Shown here: one piece after another, positions 1 through 5,087 of the stretch | Numbering within the stretch: position 1 is the first letter of the stretch | Layout of the letters: every line of letters begins with the position of its first letter | From: Spartobacteria bacterium | Lineage (GTDB): Bacteria; Verrucomicrobiota; Verrucomicrobiia; Chthoniobacterales; Chthoniobacteraceae | Direction: 5' to 3' | DNA: 5,087 bases | Assembly: GCA_025355595.1 (NCBI GenBank) | Contig: JANXZI010000224.1 | Location: 1 to 5,087 of the forward strand | Notes under the pieces: model-generated | Database searches by the model: none | Told to the model about the DNA's origin: nothing | Seen by the model: only the letters and a program-made list of their open reading frames with translations | Translations under genes and position numbers: made by a program

Positions 1-83
1 CCGGTGATTTTGAGATCCTCGGCAAACAGCGAGAGACTGAGAGCTGCGAGGATGGCGGTGCTGAGTAGTGCGATTTTTTTCAT
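1..83 (-). CDS. Exported protein of unknown function, N-terminus only (partial)
   Basis: Reading the minus strand from the ATG at 83-81 gives 27 codons before the window edge. The N-terminus is a textbook Sec signal peptide: MKK, then a hydrophobic core of Ala, Leu, Ile and Ser (residues 4-20), then a likely signal peptidase I site after Ala21 (SLFA|EDLKITG). The product is therefore probably periplasmic, outer-membrane or secreted. The mature part is too short to identify. Small Cys-containing secreted proteins of Verrucomicrobia can begin in a similar way, but this is only a guess. No Shine-Dalgarno sequence lies at normal spacing; the leader just before the ATG is CCAACTC. The same frame stays open upstream to 533 with in-frame ATGs at 203 and 179. 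The start at 83 is preferred because it puts the signal peptide at the very N-terminus. The gene points away from fabD. Confidence 0.75.
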   Translation of the reverse strand, partial: MKKIALLSTAILAALSLSLFAEDLKIT

Positions 84-428
84 GAGTTGGTTTGTGTGTT
101 GGTTGTGACCCTTGCTTTGTGGGCCATCAAAGACATCGCGGTTCCGAGCAGACTGGCCGTATCTTGAACGGGATGTCATCAATCCGGGCTGCACCGCGCA
201 CATTATGGTCGGTTCTTCGACACGAATGCCACGTCCACTGCCCTCTCCGCCGACGTGAAGGGAGTCAGGTTGAATTTTTGCTCGGTCCCATAAAATGGCT
301 GAGAAGGTGTAGGCGATGCTGGTGATCGGAACGATTGCGACCGAATCGAGGCCCCCTCTTTGGCAAGACAGGCCGTGGGTTCCAGCAGGCAACCTTGAAA
401 GAAGAGAAGCTGAGGATGATCGTACTTG

Positions 429-521
429 GAACGCAATTCGAACACCGGCACGAACGCCGAGGTTGCCCAACTTATCCCGGCCGAAGCGATCACCGAGGTA
501 GGTCCAACGCGCATCCGTGAA
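429..521 (-). pseudogene. Remnant of an outer-membrane beta-barrel protein (C-terminal strands)
   Basis: In the minus-strand frame beginning at 521 the translation is FTDARWTYLGDRFGR followed by DKLGNLGVRAGVRIAF. The alternating aromatic and polar residues, the Asn-Leu-Gly-Val-Arg-Ala-Gly-Val-Arg run and the terminal Phe are typical of the last two strands of outer-membrane beta-barrels, whose final residue is usually Phe. Here the Phe codon (431-429) is followed by CAA rather than a stop, which could be a mutated TAA. An in-frame TAG sits at 536-534. Just upstream of it another frame carries protein-like text (NVATGIFESRFFDGAADAL, from about 617 to 561), consistent with frameshifts. No signal peptide or intact N-terminal part was found upstream. 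The barrel assignment rests on pattern recognition only; a chance open frame cannot be excluded. Confidence 0.4.
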
Positions 522-854
522 TAGGCCTGAGGGCTACACCGAGATCCGGTCAACAATGCGAGAGCGAGTGCGTCGGCCGCCCCGTCAAAAAACCGACTTT
601 CAAAAATGCCCGTGGCGACGTTCTGATCAGCCGGGCGCGGTGATGACTCGGTTGAACTTGGTCACTTTTTGCGTTCTCCAGACATCAATGACTTCGGCAA
701 ACATCGGTGAACATCCGACACGAGATCTCGAGAAAATCCGCTGTCGAGATTCTGGATCTGCGGCGCGAGCGGTGAGCCTGGCGGCGTCGGCGAGTCCCAC
801 ATTTCGCTCAGCGCTGAACGTGGTCACGCAGTCGTCGAAGTGCAAATGGGTGAC

Positions 855-891
855 ACGGAGAACATCTGTGAATCTCCGTAGATGTGTTCTC
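855..891. repeat. Two overlapping, mutually exclusive inverted repeats
   Basis: ACGGAGA at 855-861 pairs perfectly with TCTCCGT at 873-879 across an 11-nt loop. GAGAACATCT at 858-867 pairs with AGATGTGTTCTC at 880-891 if two bases bulge. The stems share positions 858-861, so only one can form at a time. There is no U-run after either stem and no gene start close by, so a terminator/antiterminator role is not supported. It may be a worn repeat or chance. Confidence 0.3.
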
Positions 892-1049
892 ACTGGCGTA
901 CGTCGCGGGGCGATCTCGAAGGCGGGGCGCCGCGGATGCCTGTTGCGACGAGGGCGTAGCTGTCACGGGTTCACCCGCCGCTCCCGGTCATTCGTCATTC
1001 AGCGCCCGCGCACTTGCGCGCCCGCCCGCGCCTGCCCTATGCGAAGTGC

Positions 1050-1985
1050 ATGAAAAAACGCATCGCACTACTTTTCGCCGGGCAGGGAGCGCAGACCGTC
1101 GGCATGGGCCGCGACCTCGCGGAAAAATTCCCCGCCGCCGCCGATCTCTTCCGTGAGGCCGATGCGATCCTCGAACGCCCTCTGAGCACTGTGACTTTCT
1201 CCGGTCCCGAATCCGAACTCGTGAAGACGGCAAACTGCCAGCCCGCGCTTTTCATCCACGGGCTCGCGTGCCTCGCGGCGCTGCGTGCGGAGAGGCCCAC
1301 GCTGCCCGTCCACATCGCGGCGGGACTTTCGCTTGGCGAATTCACCGCACACGCCGCGGCGGGCACTTTCACTTTTGCGGACGGCCTGCGCCTCGTCGCC
1401 GAGCGCGGGCGGCTCATGCAGGAGGCCTGCGAGCGCACGACCGGCGCGATGGCCGCGCTGATCGGCGGCGACGAAACCCTCGTGCGCGCCATCGCCGCGG
1501 AGTTCGGCGTGGACGTGGCGAATTTCAACAGCCCCGGCCAGATCGTGATCTCGGGCGAGGATGCCAAGATCGACGCCGCGCTCGAAGTCGTGCGCGACCG
1601 CGGCATCCGCAAGGCCGCGAAGCTGAACGTCGCCGGCGCGTACCATTCGCGGCTCATGCAGAGCGCCGCCGACGCGCTCGCGCCGCAGCTCGCCGCGACG
1701 CCGATGCAGCCGCCCGCATTTCCCGTCGTCGCCAATGTCACCGCGCGCCCGGTCGCGAGCCCGGATGAAATCCGCGCCGCGCTCTCCGCACAGGTCACCG
1801 GCTCGGTGCGCTGGACGGAGACGATCGAGTTTCTCGTGGACGTGGAAAAGGTGGAACTCTTCCTCGAACTCGGCCCCGGCGGCGTGCTCGCCGGCCTCGT
1901 GAAGCGCACGCGCAAGGACACGCCCGTGCTCAGCATCACCGACAGCGTGTCGCTCGAAGTCGCGCTCGCCGTGCTGCGCGGGTAG
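1050..1985 (+). CDS. fabD: Malonyl-CoA:acyl carrier protein transacylase (FabD)
   Basis: FabD moves the malonyl group from malonyl-CoA to holo-ACP in the cytoplasm, supplying the extender unit for type II fatty acid synthesis. The 311-residue product matches the usual length of about 310. Family motifs are in order: LLFAGQGAQ (residues 7-15, oxyanion-hole Gln12), the nucleophile elbow GLSLGE with catalytic Ser94, Arg119 in AERGRLM that binds the malonyl carboxylate, NFNSPGQIVISG (158-169), the catalytic His199 in GAYHSRLM, and Gln248 in LSAQVTGSVRW. No key residue is missing. The usual GAFHS-P-LM pattern has Arg in place of Pro. I chose the ATG at 1050 because MKKRIALLFAGQGAQ is the normal FabD N-terminus; the 12 extra in-frame codons from 1014 are Arg/Pro-rich and not family-like. 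No clear Shine-Dalgarno sequence precedes it. It is not linked to fabH, fabG or acpP in this window. The TAG stop falls at the left end of the foldback element. Confidence 0.96.
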   Translation: MKKRIALLFAGQGAQTVGMGRDLAEKFPAAADLFREADAILERPLSTVTFSGPESELVKTANCQPALFIHGLACLAALRAERPTLPVHIAAGLSLGEFTAHAAAGTFTFADGLRLVAERGRLMQEACERTTGAMAALIGGDETLVRAIAAEFGVDVANFNSPGQIVISGEDAKIDAALEVVRDRGIRKAAKLNVAGAYHSRLMQSAADALAPQLAATPMQPPAFPVVANVTARPVASPDEIRAALSAQVTGSVRWTETIEFLVDVEKVELFLELGPGGVLAGLVKRTRKDTPVLSITDSVSLEVALAVLRG

Positions 1986-2175
1986 TGCCGCGTCAGCCGT
2001 GAAGTGATGGGTTCGCGCTCCGAGCTGCGCTGTTGTGACTGGTGACTGGTGAATAGTGACTGGACTCGCAATCGCGCGACCGAACATGTGCGGACACCAT
2101 TCACTTCTCACCAGTCACCAGTCACACGCATAGGCACCTTCGCTGAAGCCATCACTTCATGCTGACGCGGCACTA
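1983..2175. mobile_element. 193-bp foldback element with long inverted arms, MITE-like
   Basis: The two ends are inverted copies of each other. TAGTGCCGCGTCAGC (1983-1997) matches the complement of 2161-2175 without mismatch. TGAAGTGATGG (2000-2010) matches 2149-2159. TGTGACTGGTGACTGGTGA (2034-2052) matches 2108-2126 perfectly. The inner 11 bases (2053-2063 against 2097-2107) match at 8 positions. The roughly 80-nt arms diverge mainly at 2011-2033 and enclose a 33-nt loop. Within the arms GTGACTG recurs in tandem at a 7-bp period. Both ends are TA, so the element could be TA + GTGCCGCGTCAGC...GCTGACGCGGCAC + TA, as expected from target duplication by IS630/Tc1-mariner-type transposition. It encodes no protein. 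Because G follows both TA copies, the fabD stop codon would read TAG with or without the insertion. The transcript could fold into a strong hairpin after fabD. The family is not identified. Confidence 0.75.
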
Positions 2176-2227
2176 GTCCCGCTGGCCTGTTGCATGGCGG
2201 TGGCGTTCGTCTAGCGTGCGCGACCGC

Positions 2228-3856
2228 ATGAAGCCCACCGACGAAATCCTCCGCATCCTCCGTGCGCTGCGGTGGCGGATGGCGCTCGGCGATCTGCTGC
2301 GGGCCGCGGCGCGTGCGGCGCTTTTCTTTTTTGCGATCCTGCTGGTGTTCACGGCGGCGGCGTGGTGGCGCGGCGGGATGAGGCCGGATGTTCCCGCGAT
2401 CCCGATCATGCTCACGTGGCCGTTCGTCTTCGGCACGCTCGGGGCGCTGGTGGTGACGCTGCTGAAATTCCCGCAACCCGAGCGCGTCGCGCGCGCACTC
2501 GATGCGGCAGGTGCGACGCGCGATCGTTTTGTCACCGGGCTGCGGCTGGCGGAAAAATCACGCGCATCCGAGCTGGAAATAATCGCGATGCACGAGATTG
2601 CGGGTTGGGCGCGCGGACAGAAATTGGGCGCACTGCTCCCGGTGCGTTTTCCACGCGAGCTGGCTTGGATCGCCGCGCCGGTCGCGATGCTCGCGTTGCT
2701 GTGGTGGAGCGCGATGAATGCAAACGCGATCAAGGATGCGCGTGCGGCGCAGGAGACGGCGGCGATTTCCGAAACGGCGAAGCACCTCGAACAACTCTCG
2801 AAGCTCACGGACATCCTGGCGAATGAGCATTCGGAGAAGCTGCTGAAATTTGTCGCCGATCGCCTGCGGCAGAGCGCGGAGCAGATGCGCGCGGACGCCG
2901 CGGAGGGCAAGGATGCGCACAAGGCGGCCCTGCGCGAATTTGCGAAACTCGAAGAACTTGTAAAGGAGCTGCGCCGCCCCGAGGCCGCGACGGCGGAGGA
3001 ACTGAAGGCACTCGCGGACGCACTCGCAAAACATGAGCCGACGCGTGAGGCGGCGAAGGACCTGGCGGGCGGCAACCTTGCCGACGCGGCAAAAAAGATC
3101 GCCGCCGCTGCGCAGGATGATTTGCCGAACGGGGAGGCCGTGCGCGACACGCTGAAGCAGGCGCTCGATCATCTCGCGGAGAAACGCGGAGAGATCTCGA
3201 AGCAGATCGAAAAGCTCCAGCAGCAAGCCGCAGGCGGTCGGCAGGATTTGCTGAAACAAGTCGCCGAGGCGCTGAACGATCTCGCGCAGCAGGGGAAAAA
3301 TGTGGCGCGCGAAGGCAAAGGCGCACCGCAGGACGCGCAGAAAAAAATGACGGACGAGGATCTGAAACGACTGCTCGGTGCGCTGGAGAATCTTAAGAAT
3401 CAGCAGCAGCAGGGCGATGGCCCGCAGGGTGGCGAACCGCAACCGGGCGAGCCGGGCGCAGGCGAAGGGGATCGCGAGGGCAAAGTGGCGATGCTGAATT
3501 TCTCCAGCGGCGACCAGCCCGGCAGGAACTCGGAAGGCAGCATCAATTCTCCCTCGGGAAAACCGGGCACCGATGGCGACAGGGACACGACGAAGGATCC
3601 TTTCGGCAAGAAATCCGATGCGCCAAAATCCGCCGCGCGCAAGGAGCAGGACGCCGTGCAACTCGGCGCGGGTGAGTCGCTTTCCACACTGATTCCGAGC
3701 GCGGCGGCGGGCGACGAAAAGGCGGTGCGGCGGTATCGCGAGCTTTACGACACGGCCGCGTTTGCCGCGGAGGATGCGGTGACACAGGAGAATATCCCGC
3801 TTGGCGCGCGCTTTCTGATCAGGCGTTACTTTCAGGCGATCCGGCCGAAGCAGTAG
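2228..3856 (+). CDS. Large membrane-anchored coiled-coil protein upstream of moxR
   Basis: The 542-residue product is not recognised as a named protein, but it resembles the large DUF4175-like membrane proteins often found beside moxR in Planctomycetes and Verrucomicrobia. Residues 1-20 are basic and amphipathic. Hydrophobic segments lie at about 28-47, 58-79 and 145-162. From about 166 to 395 the chain is almost entirely Ala/Lys/Glu/Leu-rich helix with coiled-coil character. Residues 392-476 form a Gln/Gly/Pro then Ser/Asp/Lys-rich, probably disordered linker. The last 45 residues make a separate block with RRYRELYDTAAFAAEDAV and IPLGARFLIRRYFQAIRP, the best-conserved-looking part. Three membrane segments suggest that the bulk of the helix lies on one side of the inner membrane, probably the periplasm; this is inferred. 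A GTG at 2216 would add four residues; neither start has a Shine-Dalgarno sequence, and the ATG is preferred. It probably acts with the MoxR ATPase encoded 148 bases downstream. Confidence 0.88.
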   Translation: MKPTDEILRILRALRWRMALGDLLRAAARAALFFFAILLVFTAAAWWRGGMRPDVPAIPIMLTWPFVFGTLGALVVTLLKFPQPERVARALDAAGATRDRFVTGLRLAEKSRASELEIIAMHEIAGWARGQKLGALLPVRFPRELAWIAAPVAMLALLWWSAMNANAIKDARAAQETAAISETAKHLEQLSKLTDILANEHSEKLLKFVADRLRQSAEQMRADAAEGKDAHKAALREFAKLEELVKELRRPEAATAEELKALADALAKHEPTREAAKDLAGGNLADAAKKIAAAAQDDLPNGEAVRDTLKQALDHLAEKRGEISKQIEKLQQQAAGGRQDLLKQVAEALNDLAQQGKNVAREGKGAPQDAQKKMTDEDLKRLLGALENLKNQQQQGDGPQGGEPQPGEPGAGEGDREGKVAMLNFSSGDQPGRNSEGSINSPSGKPGTDGDRDTTKDPFGKKSDAPKSAARKEQDAVQLGAGESLSTLIPSAAAGDEKAVRRYRELYDTAAFAAEDAVTQENIPLGARFLIRRYFQAIRPKQ

Positions 3857-3869
3857 CCGCCGGGTTTTT
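3839..3869 (+). terminator. Possible rho-independent terminator overlapping the stop codon
   Basis: CCGGC (3841-3845) pairs with GCCGG (3859-3863) across a 13-nt loop that contains the TAG stop of the upstream gene. The stem can be lengthened by a T-G and an A-T pair (3840/3864, 3839/3865). TTTTT at 3865-3869 follows directly. The stem is short and the loop large, so termination may be partial. If real, moxR would depend at least partly on its own promoter. Confidence 0.4.
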
Positions 3870-3880
3870 CCGTTTCCCTC

Positions 3881-3960
3881 TTATTCGTAATCTTATTCTT
3901 AATCTCTATCGCAAATTTCGAGGCATGGCCGACGCAGAGGAAGAATAAGATTAGGAATAA
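3881..3960. repeat. AT-rich palindromic intergenic repeat
   Basis: The 20-nt arms at 3881-3900 and 3941-3960 are inverted copies with a single mismatch (position 3887 against 3954) and enclose a 40-nt loop. Each arm is built from a 12-nt unit: TTATTCGTAATC is followed by TTATTCTTAATC on the left, and the complement of the right arm reads TTATTCCTAATC then TTATTCTT. A further partial unit (complement GATCTTATTG) lies just outside at 3961-3970. The arms are strikingly AT-rich against the surrounding GC-rich genes. No protein and no T-run are present. It resembles dispersed palindromic repeats that occur in many copies in bacterial intergenic DNA; the family is not identified. Confidence 0.7.
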
Positions 3961-4004
3961 CAATAAGATCACGCCAACTGACACCGACATTTTTCACCCA
4001 ACTA

Positions 4005-4994
4005 ATGAGCGAATCCCTCGAACCGCGCCTCGCGCAATTCCGCACCACGTTCCGCCGCATCCAGAGCGAGATGGGCAAGATGATCGTCGGGCAGGACGAG
4101 GTGATCGAGAGCGTGCTGGTCGCGCTATTTTCCGGCGGGCATGTCCTGCTCGAAGGCGTACCGGGGCTCGGCAAGACGATGCTTGTGCGGATGCTCGGCG
4201 AGGCGGTGAATTTGCAGTTCCACCGCATCCAGTTCACGCCGGATCTGATGCCGGCGGACATCGTCGGTACGAACATCATCCACGAGGGCGAGGACGGGCG
4301 GCGCACGTTTCAGTTCCGCGCGGGGCCGGTGTTTGCAAACCTGCTGCTCGCGGATGAGATAAACCGCGCGACGCCGAAGACGCAGAGCGCGCTGCTCGAG
4401 GCGATGCAGGAGGCGCACGTGACGGTGGGCGGCGTGCAGCACGCGCTGCCGCAGCCATTCCTCGTGCTCGCGACGCAGAATCCGCTGGAGATGGAGGGCA
4501 CGTATCCGCTGCCGGAGGCGCAGCTCGACCGGTTTTTGCTGAAGGTGAAGGTGCGATTCCCGAGCGGCGACGAGCTGCACACGATCCTCGATCGCACGAC
4601 GAGCGCAGCGGTCCCGCACGTTGAAAAGGTCGTGACGGACGCGGCGGAAGTGCTCGTGCTGCGCGACGTGGTGCGGCAGGTGCCGATCGTGCGCGAAGTG
4701 CAGGAGCACGCGGTGCGGCTGGTCCTTTCCACGCACCCGGACGATCCCGGCGCGTCGCCGCTGGCGAAGAAATTCGTGCGCTATGGCGCGAGCCCGCGCG
4801 GGGCGCAGGCGCTGATCCTCGCGGGGAAAATCTACGCGCTGCTCGACGGGCGATGCCACGTCGCGAAGGCGGACATCTCGACGGCGGCGCACGCGGCGCT
4901 GCGGCACCGGATCATTTTGAACTTCGAGGGCGAGGCCGCGGGACGAACAAGCGACGAGGTGATCGCGGAAATCCTGCGGGCGAATCCGGCATAG
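4005..4994 (+). CDS. MoxR-family AAA+ ATPase
   Basis: The 329-residue product is a complete MoxR-type AAA+ ATPase (AAA_3 core plus C-terminal lid), a soluble ring-forming chaperone-like enzyme that uses ATP to mature or remodel partner proteins, often membrane or VWA-domain ones. Motifs seen: MIVGQDEVIESVLVAL (26-41), the usual MoxR N-terminal signature; Walker A GVPGLGKT (51-58) with Lys57; the FTPDLMPADIVGT segment (77-89); Walker B LLLADEIN (113-120) with Asp117 and Glu118; sensor 1 in ATQNP (Asn159); LPEAQLDRF (169-177) with the presumed Arg finger Arg176; sensor 2 in GASPRG (Arg265). Length is typical. The ATG at 4005 places the core at the normal distance; there is no Shine-Dalgarno sequence, and the leader is CCAACTA. 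Family genes usually sit next to DUF58 and VWA genes. Here the upstream neighbour is the coiled-coil membrane protein and the downstream frame is unrecognised. The exact client is unknown. Confidence 0.95.
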   Translation: MSESLEPRLAQFRTTFRRIQSEMGKMIVGQDEVIESVLVALFSGGHVLLEGVPGLGKTMLVRMLGEAVNLQFHRIQFTPDLMPADIVGTNIIHEGEDGRRTFQFRAGPVFANLLLADEINRATPKTQSALLEAMQEAHVTVGGVQHALPQPFLVLATQNPLEMEGTYPLPEAQLDRFLLKVKVRFPSGDELHTILDRTTSAAVPHVEKVVTDAAEVLVLRDVVRQVPIVREVQEHAVRLVLSTHPDDPGASPLAKKFVRYGASPRGAQALILAGKIYALLDGRCHVAKADISTAAHAALRHRIILNFEGEAAGRTSDEVIAEILRANPA

Positions 4995-5000
4995 GGCAGC

Positions 5001-5087
5001 ATGGCGTTCGTGCTTTCAACCTGCGGCGGAAACGAGGTGGAGCGTGACCTCCGGGCACGCTTCGGCGGGCGCGCGGTGGCGCACGGT
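5001..5087 (+). CDS. Unrecognised gene start downstream of moxR (partial)
   Basis: An ATG at 5001, six bases after the moxR stop, opens a frame of 29 codons to the window edge. The protein starts MAFVLSTCGGNE and continues VERDLRARFGGRAVAHG. Third codon positions are mostly G or C, as in the neighbouring genes, and AGGG at 4993-4996 gives a short-spaced Shine-Dalgarno-like site. The tight spacing suggests co-transcription with moxR. The N-terminus does not look like the start of a DUF58 protein, the usual partner of MoxR, and I do not recognise it. The tail of a minus-strand gene (a frame ending in the complement of 5016-5018) is an alternative. Confidence 0.5.
   Translation, partial: MAFVLSTCGGNEVERDLRARFGGRAVAHG

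Larger units (their letters stand above)
84..1049. other. Long intergenic stretch without an intact gene
   Basis: These 966 bases separate the exported-protein gene (minus) from fabD (plus), which are transcribed divergently. Base composition is visibly less GC-rich than in the flanking genes. The open frames on both strands have irregular codon use, rich in Arg, Ser, Cys and Pro, and no recognisable domain. The only protein-like signal is a beta-barrel-like tail on the minus strand near 429-521. The last part, about 965-1049, becomes very GC-rich and holds short inverted sequences such as CGCGCA-CT-TGCGCG at 1007-1020. Promoters for both flanking genes must lie here, but I see no convincing -35/-10 pair for either. 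The region reads as decayed coding sequence plus regulatory space. Confidence 0.6.

Noticed and set aside
155..180. TTGATG followed by GATACG on the minus strand as a promoter for the exported-protein gene
   Set aside because: The spacing is about 13 bases, too short for a sigma-70 promoter, and both boxes match poorly.
203..556. Minus-strand open frame of 117 codons
   Set aside because: Its translation is not protein-like through most of its length. The beta-barrel-like text lies in a different minus-strand frame across 429-521.
1007..1020. CGCGCA-CT-TGCGCG inverted repeat before fabD
   Set aside because: A 2-nt loop is too tight for a normal hairpin, and such matches are expected in very GC-rich DNA; not listed as an operator.
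517..1053. Plus-strand open frame of 178 codons before fabD
   Set aside because: Arg/Ser/Cys-rich translation with no hydrophobic core or recognisable motif, overlapping the fabD start; not gene-like.
1037..2111. Two long minus-strand open frames (355 and 347 codons) opposite fabD
   Set aside because: They are antisense shadows of a high-GC gene: Arg/Ala/Ser-rich, no domain, while the plus strand carries all FabD motifs.
2173..3661. Long minus-strand open frames (325 and 367 codons) opposite the coiled-coil protein gene
   Set aside because: Low-complexity Ser/Ala/Arg composition mirroring the Ala/Lys/Glu codons of the opposite strand; no plausible start context or domain.
4125..4907. Minus-strand open frame of 260 codons opposite moxR
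   Set aside because: Arg/His-rich shadow; the plus strand encodes a complete MoxR with all ATPase motifs.

Overview
The window looks like part of a high-GC Gram-negative chromosome. The best guess is a Verrucomicrobiota-type (PVC) genome. The reasons are a MoxR AAA+ ATPase preceded by a large membrane/coiled-coil protein of the kind common in Planctomycetes and Verrucomicrobia, almost no Shine-Dalgarno sequences before otherwise clear start codons, and intergenic spaces filled with short palindromic repeats. This taxonomic call is an inference from gene style; no marker gene is present.

Layout from left to right. Positions 1-83 hold the first 27 codons of a minus-strand gene for an exported protein with a clear signal peptide, running off the left edge. 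Positions 84-1049 form a long, less GC-rich stretch with no convincing intact gene. It contains what looks like the C-terminal strands of a decayed outer-membrane beta-barrel protein (about 429-521, minus strand) and a pair of overlapping small inverted repeats near 855-891. Positions 1050-1985 encode a complete FabD, malonyl-CoA:ACP transacylase of fatty acid synthesis. Its stop codon lies in the left end of a 193-bp foldback element (1983-2175) with long inverted arms and TA ends, resembling a MITE.

Positions 2228-3856 encode a 542-residue protein with three predicted membrane segments, a long alpha-helical/coiled-coil region, a Gly/Gln/Pro-rich linker and a conserved-looking C-terminal block. 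It is followed by a possible terminator (3839-3869) and a second, AT-rich palindromic repeat (3881-3960). Positions 4005-4994 encode a complete MoxR-family AAA+ ATPase. From 5001 a new plus-strand frame begins 6 bases after the moxR stop and runs off the right edge; its product is not recognised.

The membrane protein and MoxR probably work together: MoxR ATPases act as chaperone-like remodelers with membrane and VWA/DUF58 partners encoded beside them, though no DUF58 or VWA gene is visible here. FabD belongs to primary metabolism and appears unlinked to the other genes. The most notable structures are the two intergenic palindromes, which look like members of genome-wide repeat families.
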